Assembly (NCBI RefSeq): GCF_003144245.1
Contig: NW_020289976.1
Coordinates: forward strand, 1,426,001-1,490,000
DNA: 64,000 nt
DNA from: Jaminaea rosea
Lineage: Eukaryota > Basidiomycota > Exobasidiomycetes > Microstromatales
Reading direction: 5' to 3'
Positions 30,203 to 40,709 of this stretch are shown in pieces. A program made the position numbers and the translations under genes. Every line of letters begins with the position of its first letter. Positions within the stretch are counted from its first letter, which is position 1. Below the pieces are notes generated by a model that was not told the DNA's origin, did not search any database, and saw only the letters and a list, made by a program, of their open reading frames with translations.

Positions 30203-32011
30203 ATGGCATCGACTTTGGCATACGATGCCGACCCAGAGAAAGCGAACGGCGGCGATGTCAAGGGCAAAGAGTTCGCAGACTCGCTGCCCGGCAGCACGAG
30301 CGATGAGGTGGCCATTGTTGCCGTCAATGAGAAGCGCGACTTGAAGCGTGGTCTGGAGCAGTGAGTGTGCGACGCAGCGACGCGGCGATGCCAGGCCAAA
30401 CTGAGCTCACCCACCACCCGGCGCACTCCCGCAGACGTCACATCTCAATGCTGGCCCTCGCTGGCGCCATCGGCACGGGTCTCTTCCTGTCCCTCGGTAC
30501 CGCTATCCAGACTGCTGGACCGCTCGGCGCTCTCCTTGGCTATGGCACCATCGGCCTCATCGTGTGCTGTGTGCAGTTTGCATTGGGAGAGACCACCGCC
30601 CTCCTCCCCGTCACGGGCTCTTTTGTCCGTCACTGCGAGTTCCTCGCCGACCCCGCACTCGGCTTCGCAGTAGGATGTGAGTGCGCGTGTAGACGCGAGC
30701 GATTTGGATGAGCAACCTGACTGACGCATGCGCTGTTCGCTAGGGAACCTGACGTACGGCAACGTCATTGCCATCCCTACGGAGATTGTCGCCATTTGCG
30801 TCCTCTTCCAGTACTGGACCGATCTCAACTCGTCCGTATTCATCGTCATCTTCCTCGCCCTCACTTTCATCGTCGGCATAGCCTTTGTGCGCGTTTTTGG
30901 TGAGGTCGAGTTCGCCTTTGCTACGCTCAAGATCGCCCTCGTCGTCTTCCTCATCATCTTTGGTCTGGTGATCAATCTCGGCGGCATCCCCGGCGTGGAG
31001 CGCATCGGTTTCCGCTACTGGAACGACCCTGGGCCATTTGTGGCTTACATTGCGACCGGATCGTGGGGCCAATTCCTGGGCTACTGGCAAATCATGACCG
31101 GCGCCGTATTCAGCTTCTCTGGCATCGAGTCCCTCGCTATGGCAGCTGCTGAGACGCAGAATCCTCGCACCGCCATTCCGCGAGCGTGCAAGCGCGTCTT
31201 CTTCCGAGTGGTCCTCTTCTACCTCATTTCGGTCCTCGTCGTAGGCATGCTCGTGCCTAGCAACGACGCCCGCCTCAACGACGACTCGGGCACGGCGTCG
31301 CAGAGTCCATTCGTCATTGCCGCCTCGGCTGCAGGGTATTCTGCCGTCGGGTCGGTGGTCAACGCCATTGTCATTACATCCGCGTGGTCCTCGTCCAACC
31401 AGGCGCTCCTCACCTCCACCCGCGCCCTCTACGCACTCGCGCTCAAGGGTCAAGCGCCCAAGGTTTTCCTCAAGACGACGCGATGGGGCGCTCCCTGGGT
31501 TGGCGTGCTCTTCTGCACAGTCTTCATGCTGCTGAGCTTCATGGTCCTGTCCTCGGGAGCCATGACCGTCTTTTGGTGGCTCGTCGACCTCACGGCCGTG
31601 GGCACCATGATCTCGTGGCTGGCCATCCTTTTCAGCCACATCCGCCTCAAGATGGCGATGCAGAAGCAGGGCTACTCGTGGCATCGCTTGCCGTGGCACA
31701 ACATTTGGACGTACTACGCCTCGTGGCTCTCCTTGATTGCTCTCACGCTCATCCTCTTCACAAACGGGTTCAGCGCGTTCACAAAGGGCAACTGGAGCGC
31801 ATCCACATTCGTGTCGGCGTACGTGGACATCCCTCTTGTAGTGGCGGCGTTTGTCATCTGGAAGCTCATCAAGAAGACGAGGTGGATCCCCCTCGAGGCC
31901 ATCCCGCTCGCCGCGGCGCTGGATGAGGCGGAGCGAGACTTGGCAGAGGAGAAGGCGAGCCAGGTGCCGCGAACGGGCAAGATGAGATACGTAGACTGGA
32001 TTTGGAACTAG
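30203..32011 (+). CDS. Amino-acid permease (yeast AAT/GAP-type, APC superfamily)
   Basis: 555 aa; exons 30203-30360, 30435-30676 and 30744-32011, introns 74 and 67 nt, both GTGAGT. Proton-coupled uptake of amino acids at the plasma membrane. The first membrane helix has the family signature 'HISMLALAGAIGTGLFLSLG', followed by 'GPLGALLGYGTIGLIV' and 'GETTALLPVTGSFVRH'; the second intron splits 'GFAVG' from 'WNLTYGNVIAIPTEI', a conserved joint. 'FSFSGIESLAMAAAETQNPR' matches the E-rich motif in helix 6. About twelve membrane segments; the cytosolic N- and C-termini are short, with Lys residues that could be ubiquitinated. Substrate range is not predictable. It lies head-to-tail with the next MFS gene (238 bp). 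Confidence 0.92.
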
Positions 32012-32038
32012 GCGTGCGCGTGCGCGTGCGCGCGTGTG
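32012..32038. repeat. GCGTGC alternating purine-pyrimidine tract after the permease stop
   Basis: An imperfect GCGTGC repeat begins directly after the TAG of the permease gene. Alternating GC/GT runs favour Z-DNA; in RNA they would form GU/GC stems. One of several such tracts placed at stop codons. Confidence 0.85.
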
Positions 32039-32249
32039 CCCGCACCACTGCTCGTTTTTATTGTGTTGTAGTAGCATCGCATTGCAATTGGACTCGTGAC
32101 TCGCACGCAGACCTGGGTGAATTGTAGCTCGCCGCCGTACCGCCGCCGCCGCGCATTGAATCTCCGCCCGGCCTCCACGGAAGGAAAAGTCCCCGAATAG
32201 GACGTCCCCGATTGAAATTCAAAGCTCGCTCGAACCGCTTGCGCGCTGC

Positions 32250-33965
32250 ATGTCCTTTCCATTCGATCCTACCCCACACAACTCGCCCGCCATGACGAGG
32301 CCAGGCACACACCCCTCGCCCGAGGACATCACCCTCGAGACGCCTCCAGCGTCAGGGGCGACGACGCCTCGTTCCCACACGAGTCTCACCGCAGACCACT
32401 CTCCGCAGCCCGCCCGACTCAAGATGCAATCTCGCCCACACGAGCTCCCTTCCCAACTCGCTGAGATAGTCTTCATCCTGCTGTGCGCCTCGAGCCAGCT
32501 CCTCTTTGCGACCTTCTTCGGGGACGTCGCCATTCTACAGACGGTGTTGAGCGAGCGGCTTCATATCGCCGAACCGCAGCTTCCCTGGATCCAGGGGGCG
32601 TACACGCTTGCCAATGGGCTGGCGGTCATCATTTCCGGGTCGCTGGCGGACTTGACTAGGCCGAGGTGGATGATCAATGGGTCGCTGCTTTGGCTCGTGT
32701 TCTGGAATTTGGTGGGCGGGGTCAGCTTGCTGAGACGGGTAGCTATCCTCTTCTTTGTCACTCGAGCAATGCAAGGGGCGGCGATTGGGGTGTTGGTTTC
32801 GACGTCCATTTCGATGCTGGGGCGCATCTACCAGCCGGGGAGGAGGAAGAATATCGCCTTTAGCAGTATGGCTTCCACGGCGCCGCTGGGATTTTGGGTC
32901 GGGGCGATGCAGTGAGTGTGGGCGCCGCCGTGAGCTTGCGCGGATCGCTGACGCTGATGACCATCCGATCATGGCCTTTATGCTCGCAGGGGAGGCGCTC
33001 TCGCGTCTCACTCGGACTGGGTCTTTTGGAGCAATGCGCTGGTCTGCGCAATGCTCTGCGCATGCAGCTGGCACTATCTGCCTGACCTCAAAGCCTCACC
33101 CGTCTCGACGAGCGGGCAAGTCCTCTCGATCAAGTCCTTCGACTTCGTAGGCGCAGGCCTCGCCTTAGCCGGGTCAGGCTGTCTCGTCTTTGGATTGACC
33201 GAGGGCACCCCCTCGGGATGGGCGCCGTACTCCATCGTCGTCGCCGTGCTGGGTGTGGTAATGCTCGCCGCACTAGGCTACATAGAGAGAAAGGTCGCCC
33301 GCCCTCTAATTCCGGCCTCCCTCTGGCGCACACCGGGCTTCGCATGGCTTACCGTAGCCTATGCGCTCGGTATCGGTTCGTATCTGGCCTGGCAGTTCTA
33401 TGCGCTACGCTTCTTCCTCACGATCCAAGAGGCCACCCCTCTCACCACGGCGCTGTACGTCCTCCCCAACGCCATCGTCGGCGTCCTAGCCGCAGCGATG
33501 GTAAGCCGCGTCTTCCACATCATGCCGGCGCACTGGCTCTTTGTCACCTCCCTCGTAGCCTTTGCGCTAGGTCCCGTCTTTTTTATCCCGCAGACGGCTC
33601 GCACAACGTACTGGGCGCTGTCCATGCCCGGTATAGCTCTTGTGACTCTAGGCCCCGACTTGAGCTTTGCGGCTGCTTCGATATTCGTCACCTCACAAGT
33701 TCCACGCTCCTACCAAGGATCGGCGGGGAGTCTCCTCGTCACGCTGCAGAATATCTCGGCCGCTGTACTCACGAGCGTGTCGGATGCCATTGGAGCAGCC
33801 GTCACCCAAAAGGGCAGCAGCGGAGGTGACGTTGTGACGGGCGTGGACCTTGCTGGCCTTCGGGCCATCTGGTGGTTCAACTTCGCTGCGGCCATCTGCG
33901 GGGCGATTATTTGCGCCATCTTCGTCAGGATACCCAAGAGCGAGGAGAAGGAGCATATGACGTGA
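32250..33965 (+). CDS. MFS drug/solute exporter (DHA2-like)
   Basis: 545 aa; exons 32250-32911 and 32990-33965, intron 78 nt (GTGAGT...CAG). After a 60-residue cytosolic N-terminus rich in Ser, Thr and Pro comes 'ILLCASSQLLFATFFGDVAI', then the MFS loop motif 'SGSLADLTRPRWMINGSLLW' (variant of G-x-x-x-D-R-x-G-R-R) and 'FFVTRAMQGAAIGVLVSTSI', close to the antiporter-type motif region. Many hydrophobic segments are visible, fitting 12-14 helices, in the style of fungal DHA2 (14-spanner) proteins. Probably exports drugs or metabolites from the plasma membrane; substrate unknown. It follows the permease in the same direction and precedes the small membrane protein. Confidence 0.87.
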
Positions 33966-33969
33966 GGTG

Positions 33970-33970
<1 letters not shown>

Positions 33971-34001
<31 letters not shown>
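33971..34001. repeat. (GCGT)7 tetranucleotide repeat in the 3' flank of the MFS gene
   Basis: About seven and a half perfect GCGT units begin five bases after the MFS stop codon, in the presumed 3' UTR. Confidence 0.93.
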
Positions 34002-34246
34002 ACGTGCGTGGATGTGAATGTATGCGCGGGTGCGCGCTCGCGACCTGTACCGTAGCCTGGAATTTCACCTTGATCGCCGCCCCTGATAGAGATAGACTAG
34101 CCCAAAGCGAAGCTAGGTGCGGCGCACGCGGGGTGATGCTGCATCGCGGCGGAGGCGGTGCGGCGGTGCGCTGGTTCGTGATGCAGATCGATCGGCGTCT
34201 TCTTTTGCGCTTTCCTCTTTGCACTTGCACTTTCTACGTGCTAGTC

Positions 34247-34252
34247 TATAAG
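34247..34252 (+). promoter_or_regulatory. TATA box of the small membrane protein gene
   Basis: TATAAG lies 56 bp upstream of the ATG at 34303. Together with the CT-rich stretch that follows, it supports this small frame as a real gene. Confidence 0.5.
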
Positions 34253-34302
34253 AAGGGAGAAGCGAGTGCTTCGTCTCGCCCCAGCTCCGTCCAACCCCCG
34301 CA

Positions 34303-34635
34303 ATGCGAGCAGGCTACATAGCTGGCATTGTCTTTGGCATCCTGGCCATCTTCTTTGGCTGCCTAACCATCTACCTCATCTGGCGGCGCCACAAACAACA
34401 GCACGCCATGGCCGCTTCAGCTAGAAGTCGTCAGGGCCATATTATTGCGCCCTCGGTCGCGCAGCAGCAGGAGGAAGGGCGAGCTGAGAGGACGTCGAGG
34501 AGTGGGGGCGAGGGCAAGGATGGCGTGGATACGGACGTGGATGGAGAGCCATGGCCGTCAAGGAAGGCCAAGAAGGGACGAGGCGGTCATACAGAGATGC
34601 CGCCCCCTGCGCCGGGGCCATTTTCCTATCTGTGA
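34303..34635 (+). CDS. Small single-pass membrane protein, unknown
   Basis: 110 aa, no intron. Residues 3-27 form one transmembrane segment (GYIAGIVFGILAIFFGCLTI), directly followed by the basic 'WRRHKQQH', giving N-out/C-in topology. The remaining 80 residues are hydrophilic, rich in Arg, Gly, Glu and Lys, and end 'PPPAPGPFSYL', a possible Pro-rich or PDZ-like tail. A TATA box sits 56 bp upstream. It resembles short fungal type I/III membrane proteins with a cytosolic tail, but I know no family. It lies between an MFS gene and a carboxylesterase in the same orientation. Confidence 0.6.
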   Translation: MRAGYIAGIVFGILAIFFGCLTIYLIWRRHKQQHAMAASARSRQGHIIAPSVAQQQEEGRAERTSRSGGEGKDGVDTDVDGEPWPSRKAKKGRGGHTEMPPPAPGPFSYL

Positions 34636-34869
34636 GCTGCGAGAGGGCCCGACACTACCAAGTCTGCATCGCGCGACGCTCTCGGGCCGCCGCCCTACAT
34701 TGGCATGGCTTTGCGCCGTTCTCCGGCGGCACGGAATGGTGTCGACCGGTACGAGAGGGGCCGCCGCCGCCGCCGCCGCCCGTCAACCCTTGCCTTTCAT
34801 TCATCACGCCGCTGTACTTAAGATGGAGCGCCCTCACGCCTGTGCTCCTCATTACAAATCGCGCATGCA

Positions 34870-37087
34870 ATGCATCGTCGTATCATCCTCGTCATTGGAC
34901 TCGCCGCAGGGCGTGCTCTGGCCTCCCCCACTGTCACGCTCCTCTACGTCAACTCCCTCGACTACCGCACCGATGCGCAATCTCAGAGTGCCCTGCTTTT
35001 GAGCAGCCCCGCCTCACAGGGCTTCACTGCAGTCGAAGCACAGTCAAGCTGTGCAGCTTATCACGAGAACCTACTGACGGGCGACTCCCTTGGTCTGGAC
35101 CTCCCCGCCCTTCTCAACTACACGGCCTCGCAGCACGATGTGGCACAAAGCGAGGCCATCTGGCTCGGCGAGTCCACCACCGTCGAGATCAACGGTGGCA
35201 AGATCCAAAAGAGTAGCGTCCACCCCTCAACCGCCGCGAAGCTCCGCCACGCACTGTGCACGCAAAACGACCCGTCGACGCGCGTAAACGCGAGCGTGCG
35301 CACCCCCACGAACACGGTCGTGGTACAAGGCAACCTCACCTCCTGGCGTGGTTATCGCAACAAGAAGAGCTTTCGCTTTCTGGGCATCCTCTACTCTAAT
35401 GACCCAAAACGCTTCGAGTACGCCACGGTGCGCGCGCCCGCCCTCGAAGCCATTGATGCCACGTACTACGGCAAGCCCTGTGCGCAATACGGCGTGCCGG
35501 GCAACGAGTCGACGGAGGCGTGTAATTTCCTCAATCTGTACACGCCCTCGCTGCCCGGGAACTCCTCCTCCTCGCCGAAGTCGCGTCTACGGCCCATCCT
35601 AGTCTTTATTCACGGCGGCGCCTTCCTCTCCGGCTCGGCGGGCAGTAGTCGTGACGGTCTGGTCGACGGAGGGAATCTTGCCTCGCGCGGGGACGTGGTT
35701 GTGATCACACTGCAGTATCGCCTCGGTTCGCTGGGATGGCTGGCCATACCGGGGGACGAGGGACTGGAGGGCGACGAGGCGCTCAATGGTAACTACGGGT
35801 TCAGCGACGTCCTCGCTGCGCTGGAGTGGGTTCGCGACAATGCGGCATATTTTGGCGGGGATGCAAGCAAGGTCACCGTATGGGGGCAGAGTGCCGGCGC
35901 AAGCATCGTATCAGCTCTTCTTCGCGCGCCCAAGGCCAAAGGGCTCTTTCGCTCTGCTATCCTCTCCTCTCTTCCAGGCGGGTACAACCAGGCAACGCAC
36001 TACAGCCAATTCGTGCCAATCTCGCGCAGCTACGATCTCGCTGGGAGGGAGACGGTACGGGCCTCTGGCTGCCTGCGCAAGAAGGCCCAGGAGACAGTGC
36101 AATGCCTGCGTCGCCTCCCCGCGTACAACCTCACGGACGCTGTACCGCGCAGTCTGCCGCACACGCTCTACCCGCGCTACATAGTCGTCAACGACTTGGT
36201 CCCTTCTGCCACGCTGGACCAGGAGAGCGTCGTCTCCCCCGTGCCCCTGCTCCTTGGCGTAACAGCAGAGGACGGTGCCCCTTTCATCCGGTACAACTTC
36301 TCCGGCTCTACACGCGAGACGGCCATCCGTGCTGTGTTGGATACGCGCATCGCCCAAGAGGAGAACATTGTCCTCGAAGGCTCAGGGGAAGGGGATTCTG
36401 CGCAGAACTACACGGCGGACGTCTTAGCGCGCACCGATCTTTTCCCGCTGGGCACCTCGCACCCTCCAAACGCGACGCTAAACGCCTTCAACCTGAGCGC
36501 GACGATCAATACGGACCTTCTGTTTCGCTGCTACGGGCAGAAGATCGCGCATTGGTCTAGCTGGCCGGGGAGTTGGTTCTACCAATTCGAGCGCAGTTTC
36601 CAACGAGACTTTAATGTGAATCGACCCACCTGCGGGCCCGTGGGGGATCCGGGTTCAAGTGCCTACCTGAGGTGTCATGGTGGTGAGCTCCCCTTTCTTT
36701 TTGGCAACTTCCCCGATGCGGTGAGTAGGCGCGCGAGCGCGAAGACGAGGAGTGAATAGAAGGCGAGGCGAGAGGCTGACCCCGCTTTTGCACGCACACG
36801 CACCACAGGGGATAGCCTTTCGCGATACCTCCAATGACCTCGACTTTGTCCGGCTGGCAATCGACGTGTGGACCAGCTTCGCCCGCACGTCCAATCCGAC
36901 GCCAAGCGTCGAGTACCTGCGCACGCGCGGGTATGCGTCTACGCTGCGGGCGTTTGATCGGAGTGGGGAGTGGGGGATGGCGAACAAGGGGAGGGGAAAG
37001 GTGATGCGATTGGATGTTCAGCCGAAAGTGGGGGAGATGGTGAGGCGAGAGCAGTGTGAGACGTTGGGGCTGGGGATCGATGCGTAG
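34870..37087 (+). CDS. Secreted type B carboxylesterase / cholinesterase-like lipase
   Basis: 709 aa; exons 34870-36720 and 36809-37087, intron 88 nt (GTGAGT...CAG), phase 0. Signal peptide MHRRIILVIGLAAGRALA. Alpha/beta hydrolase hydrolysing esters outside the cell. Visible: oxyanion-hole 'FIHGGAFLSGSAGS', 'GNYGFSDVLAALEWVRDNAA', the nucleophile elbow 'VWGQSAGASIVSALL' with Ser341, an acidic residue in 'GVTAEDGAPF' (Asp468 or Glu467) and His603 in 'RCHGGELPFLFGNFP'. The family is usually 520-600 aa; here an N-terminal domain of about 150 aa of unknown type precedes the esterase start ('FLGILYSNDPKRFEYATVRA', the equivalent of 'GIPYA-x-PP-x-G-x-x-RF'). Numerous N-glycosylation sites. It converges with the OTU gene, 88 bp between stops. 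Substrate unknown. Confidence 0.9.
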
Positions 37088-37175
37088 CAGCGTGTCGCGT
37101 GTGCGTGTGTGATATTGTTGCTATTCGATGCTCCATCTCAATGCTCCACGGCCAATGCTCCACGTCAGCTCGCTT

Positions 37176-38567
37176 CTACTTCTTTCGCGGGTGCAGAGAA
37201 TTGTAGTGCTGCCAGGGTGAGCAGAAGATCGGTCAGCTCGAGCTTTTTTCCGGCCTTCTACGCTCCTTGTCGCTCTCGCCCACTCACCTCTCCCAATCCG
37301 TACATCCGCCTATGATAGCTGATCATCAAGGGACCCCCCTTCTCCTCGCCTTCCCCCACCTTGACGATGGGCTGCCCAGCCTGCACGACCCAGATCTGCG
37401 ACTTGAAGGCGCGACTCATGGCGAGGATCTCCGGCTGGCCGCCCCACACGCCCGTCGATTCGATGGCATCGCAATAGCGGAGGTAGTGTTCTGTGCGTGT
37501 GCGAGCGCGGAGAACGGGGATGGTCAGCGGGGTATGACATAGCAGAGGGGCATGGCGCGCAACGTACCCTCCATTGCCCCATCCTTGCTCGCATTCCCCG
37601 CGCCTTCATTCTTGATCCCCGCCATACTCTCATCAATATCGCTGATGAAGGGCAAAAAGTCATCCCTATGTCGCCGCATATACTCTGCAGTCACCTTACG
37701 CGTACCCTGATAGTCATACCCGCCTAACCCGGCCAACCGGAGCTGATCAGCAACAGCAGAATAGAGGCAATGCCCGTCAGGTGTGATCTCGTGGAGGTCT
37801 ACGTTGAGCGAGTCGCACGCGAGGGACATGCCCTGCCGTTCTTCCTCGGCCTCGTCGACGTTGCCTCCGTTGGCTTTGAGCTCTTCCTCGAAGCGGGCAC
37901 GTTCCGCCGCCGCTGTAGCTTCTTTGCGTTGCTGCGGGTGGCGCGCAAGAGAGGGACCATGACCATGTCAGTCCTTTTGACTTTGACGATGCGCGAAATG
38001 GCCCCCTTAGTCGACACGCTCACCTTTCGAGCCTTTTGCCTTCCCACCTTCTTCTCTCCACCTTCCCCACCACCCCCAAACAAGCCCTTCAACCCACCAC
38101 CTGATCGCGGCGAAGTCGGGGAATGTCCCTGTCCCTGCTGCGAGTTCGGGCTGACATGGTTACGAATCTTCTCTCCCGCTCCCTTGAGTCCGCTCATCAG
38201 CCCGCCACCACTTGTCCCACTCGACCCGCTCGTCTCGGATGAGAGGGAGCTGCGTTGGTGGTGGTGAGCTGGGGCGGAGGGTACTTCGAGTGGCTTGGAT
38301 GGAGGGGGTACACTCTCCTTTACCCTCTCTTCTGCCTCGTCTCGTGCGTCTAGGGAGGCGAGTAACTCAGAGGCTATATCCACATCTTCGTCATTCGCTG
38401 CCTGCGCGTGCGAAGCGGGGGTGGATAAGAGGTTGCCGTGAGTCATCCAATTCAATTGCGAGAGGGTGGGGGAAGGGGCGCACCGCAATATCTGCCCTGA
38501 GCGAGTCGGTGTGATGTGGTTCTGGTCGATTTGATGATGACGATTTCTTCTTCTTCTTGCCGGGCAT
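37176..38567 (-). CDS. OTU-family deubiquitinase (OTUD6 / yeast Otu2 type)
   Basis: 353 aa; five exons 38567-38484, 38401-38024, 37931-37568, 37490-37288 and 37208-37176. Introns are 82, 92, 77 and 79 nt, starting GTGCGC, GTGAGC, GTACGT and GTGAGT. Cleaves ubiquitin chains; OTUD6/Otu2 act on ribosomal ubiquitination. The basic N-terminus (MPGKKKKKSSSS) is followed by a helical region 'RQKARKQRKEATAAAERARF' typical of OTUD6. Catalytic core: 'HEITPDGHCLYSAVADQL' with Asp206 and Cys209; 'YMRRHRDDFLPFI'; 'WGGQPEILAMSRAF'; and the end 'YHRRMYGLGEHYNSLHPRKK', where the catalytic His344 is coded by the last, 33-nt exon. Phases agree at all four junctions. Head-to-head with MDM10 over 255 bp. Confidence 0.92.
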
Positions 38568-38822
38568 GACGATGGCGAGAGGGAGGAGGAGGAAGTGGGG
38601 CCGGTTGTTTGGTGGAGGAGAGAAGCAAGGGCGAAACGTGCAATGTCGCGAGATCTCGAGCTTTGTTCCTGGTCTCCGCTCTCCGCTCTCCGCTCGGCAA
38701 CGACGGAGGGCGGCTCGAAATGGGCAATGACGCAAAGGGACCTTTTGAAATGGATCCGCACTCTCCTCACACTTGCACTTTCTTCTTTCCCTCCTATCTC
38801 CGGCGTCCTCTCCGGCGCCGCA
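38568..38822. promoter_or_regulatory. Divergent promoter region OTU gene / MDM10
   Basis: 255 bp between two start codons. CTCCGCTCTCCGCTCTCCGCTC imperfect repeats lie near 38675-38697. No TATA box is seen. A shared promoter is inferred from spacing. Confidence 0.45.
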
Positions 38823-40709
38823 ATGACGCAAGACCTCACTTCTCACCTCCTCCGAGCCTACTTCACCGCAACAGATTGGGACCCAACGCAGTCTTACCTG
38901 CACCTCACATCGTCGTCGTCCTCGATCCTCCTCGACTTCCCCATCCCAGCGGGTCTGTCCCTCTCCCTCTCCTCGTGCTCCTCCCCCTCCACCTTCTACT
39001 CTACACATAGACTACGAGCCCTCCCTCATCTCGCCGGCTCGCTGGGCTATGTCTTCGCGCGGACCGAACGGCCCCTAGACCTCGAGGGTGTGGCGGGACC
39101 TGCATCCTCGCCTCCCGACGAGCATGGCAGCAATGATAGACTACAAAGTGTACTGGAGCGATTTCGCATCGTCAACGAGCCGCGTCTCCCGTCCACTTCC
39201 TCGGCGTCGTCTTCGCGACCTGGCAGGGACTACCTCCTCTACGGAAGCTTGCACGCCCCCTCCTCCCGCCTCGACGCTTTATACACAACGCGGCTCAGCC
39301 CTGCATGGAACCTCATCCTCACCGCCTGCTCCTTCCCACCGCGAAGCCACAGCTACGCTCCCGCCTACATGGGAGGCGCAGGCGCAGGCGCAGTTGGCGG
39401 GACGGGCGAGGGATCCAGCTCAGCGGTAGCGGCGCAAGGCCCTACGGCTCCAGGGGCGACGAATCTTCAGGTGACGGTACAGAACGATACGGGGCGATGG
39501 TTCAACGAGTGGAGCTATAGTGTCGATGATGCGCTCTGGGGATTCAGGACTATGCATCACTTCGGACCCAGTAGCAGGGGACACAACACCGCCAGCGATG
39601 TGGATACCAGTAGTCCCTCGCACTTCTCCTCCTCCTCCTCCTCCTCCTCCTCCTCCGTCGGTCCAGGGCTGCGCGGTCGTTTCTCCGCTGGTGGCGAGCT
39701 CTTCTTCTCGGCGGCAGAAAAGAGTGCTGGCCTCTCCACGGGAGTACGTTTCACTACCCTGCCCGAGCCGCACGCCTATGTTGGGGGTGCACCGCCGAGC
39801 CAGCCGCCTACGACGATCACGGCTACGCTGAACCCGATGATGGGGCATATGAGCACGGCCTACGCCGCTCAGCTGGGCAGGGATGTGGTGTGCTGCTCGA
39901 GGTATGACTTCAACGTCTACTCGTACGAGAGTGAGTTGACCGTTGGTGGGGAGTTTTGGTTGCGGGGTGGGGGTAGGGGCACTGTGAGCGCGGCGGAGAA
40001 GGTGTTGGGCGTGGAGAAGGGATACGAGCGCGGGTTGGTGGCAGCCACGAGGGAGGCGTCGCTGCGGGGCGTAACGGCGCCGCAGGCTAGCACCAGCGCA
40101 ACGCAGAGTAGCGCCCCTCGTACGGAGAGGGAGCCCGTACCCGACTCGTCGCGCAACGCTTCTCTCCGGGACGTACCCGTGCCCGTAGCCGTGGAGCAGA
40201 TCAGCAAGCCAGCAACGTCAGCACCGCCATCACCGCCATCACCGCCATCACCGCCATCACCGCCATCACCCAGCGTTCCCTCTCCCCTCACCCCGTCCTA
40301 CCACTCGCGCACCACCGTCTCCCCACCAGGCTTCCACGCGCCGACCTACCTCCCCGTTCCGCCCACCAGTTCATCAACGGACACCACATCACAACCTCGC
40401 GCCCTGCTCAAGTCCTCTCTCAACCTCTCCACCTTACTCCTCTCCCTCCTCTACCAAGGCTCCCTCTCCAACGGCTGTATAGTTCGCGTGGGGCTGCGCG
40501 TTGACTTGCTGCGAGGCGCGGGAGCGAGTGGAGTGGGTGGGCAGGGGAAGAAGAAGGGTGGTGGAGAGGCTGGTGGGGCAAAGGGGATACTGCGGGGAGT
40601 GGGTATGGAGGTAGTCTATATGGGCGGTGGGGAGACGCGTACACCCGAGAGGGAAGCGGGGGCAGCGCTACGATCGCGGCCGGAGGTCGTTGTCGGTCGT
40701 AGGAGTTGA
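38823..40709 (+). CDS. MDM10: Mitochondrial outer-membrane beta-barrel protein Mdm10
   Basis: 628 aa, no intron. Mdm10 is a subunit of the ERMES ER-mitochondria tether and of the SAM assembly machinery. Visible family features: N-terminal 'HLLRAYFTATDWDPTQSY', 'LDFPIPAGLSLSLSS', 'YGSLHAPSSRLDALYTTRL' and 'SPAWNLILTACSFP'. Then come the amphipathic strands 'NLQVTVQNDTGRWFNEWSYS', 'DDALWGFRTMHHFG', 'GRFSAGGELFFSAAEKSAGL' and 'FTTLPEPHAYVGGA', plus 'QPPTTITATLNPMMGHMSTA'. The protein is longer than yeast Mdm10 (493 aa) because of low-complexity loops: a Gly/Ala run, a Ser run and a Pro-Ser repeat (40221-40268) before the last strands. I chose the ATG at 38823; the upstream in-frame sequence is not family-like. 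Confidence 0.88.
   Translation: MTQDLTSHLLRAYFTATDWDPTQSYLHLTSSSSSILLDFPIPAGLSLSLSSCSSPSTFYSTHRLRALPHLAGSLGYVFARTERPLDLEGVAGPASSPPDEHGSNDRLQSVLERFRIVNEPRLPSTSSASSSRPGRDYLLYGSLHAPSSRLDALYTTRLSPAWNLILTACSFPPRSHSYAPAYMGGAGAGAVGGTGEGSSSAVAAQGPTAPGATNLQVTVQNDTGRWFNEWSYSVDDALWGFRTMHHFGPSSRGHNTASDVDTSSPSHFSSSSSSSSSSVGPGLRGRFSAGGELFFSAAEKSAGLSTGVRFTTLPEPHAYVGGAPPSQPPTTITATLNPMMGHMSTAYAAQLGRDVVCCSRYDFNVYSYESELTVGGEFWLRGGGRGTVSAAEKVLGVEKGYERGLVAATREASLRGVTAPQASTSATQSSAPRTEREPVPDSSRNASLRDVPVPVAVEQISKPATSAPPSPPSPPSPPSPPSPSVPSPLTPSYHSRTTVSPPGFHAPTYLPVPPTSSSTDTTSQPRALLKSSLNLSTLLLSLLYQGSLSNGCIVRVGLRVDLLRGAGASGVGGQGKKKGGGEAGGAKGILRGVGMEVVYMGGGETRTPEREAGAALRSRPEVVVGRRS
40221..40268 (+). repeat. 9-bp minisatellite (CACCGCCAT)5 in MDM10
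   Basis: Five near-perfect CACCGCCAT units encode a run of Pro-Pro-Ser triplets in a loop of Mdm10. Expansion or contraction keeps the frame. Confidence 0.88.

Larger units (their letters stand above)
33966..34302. other. Intergenic region, 337 bp, with GCGT repeat and TATA box
   Basis: Holds the GCGT microsatellite near its left end and the TATA box at 34247. No coding potential recognised. Confidence 0.45.

Noticed and set aside
30740-32077. Long minus-strand open frame (445 codons) opposite the amino-acid permease
   Set aside because: It mirrors the permease codons, is rich in Arg/His/Glu without any fold signature, and the plus strand encodes an unmistakable permease.
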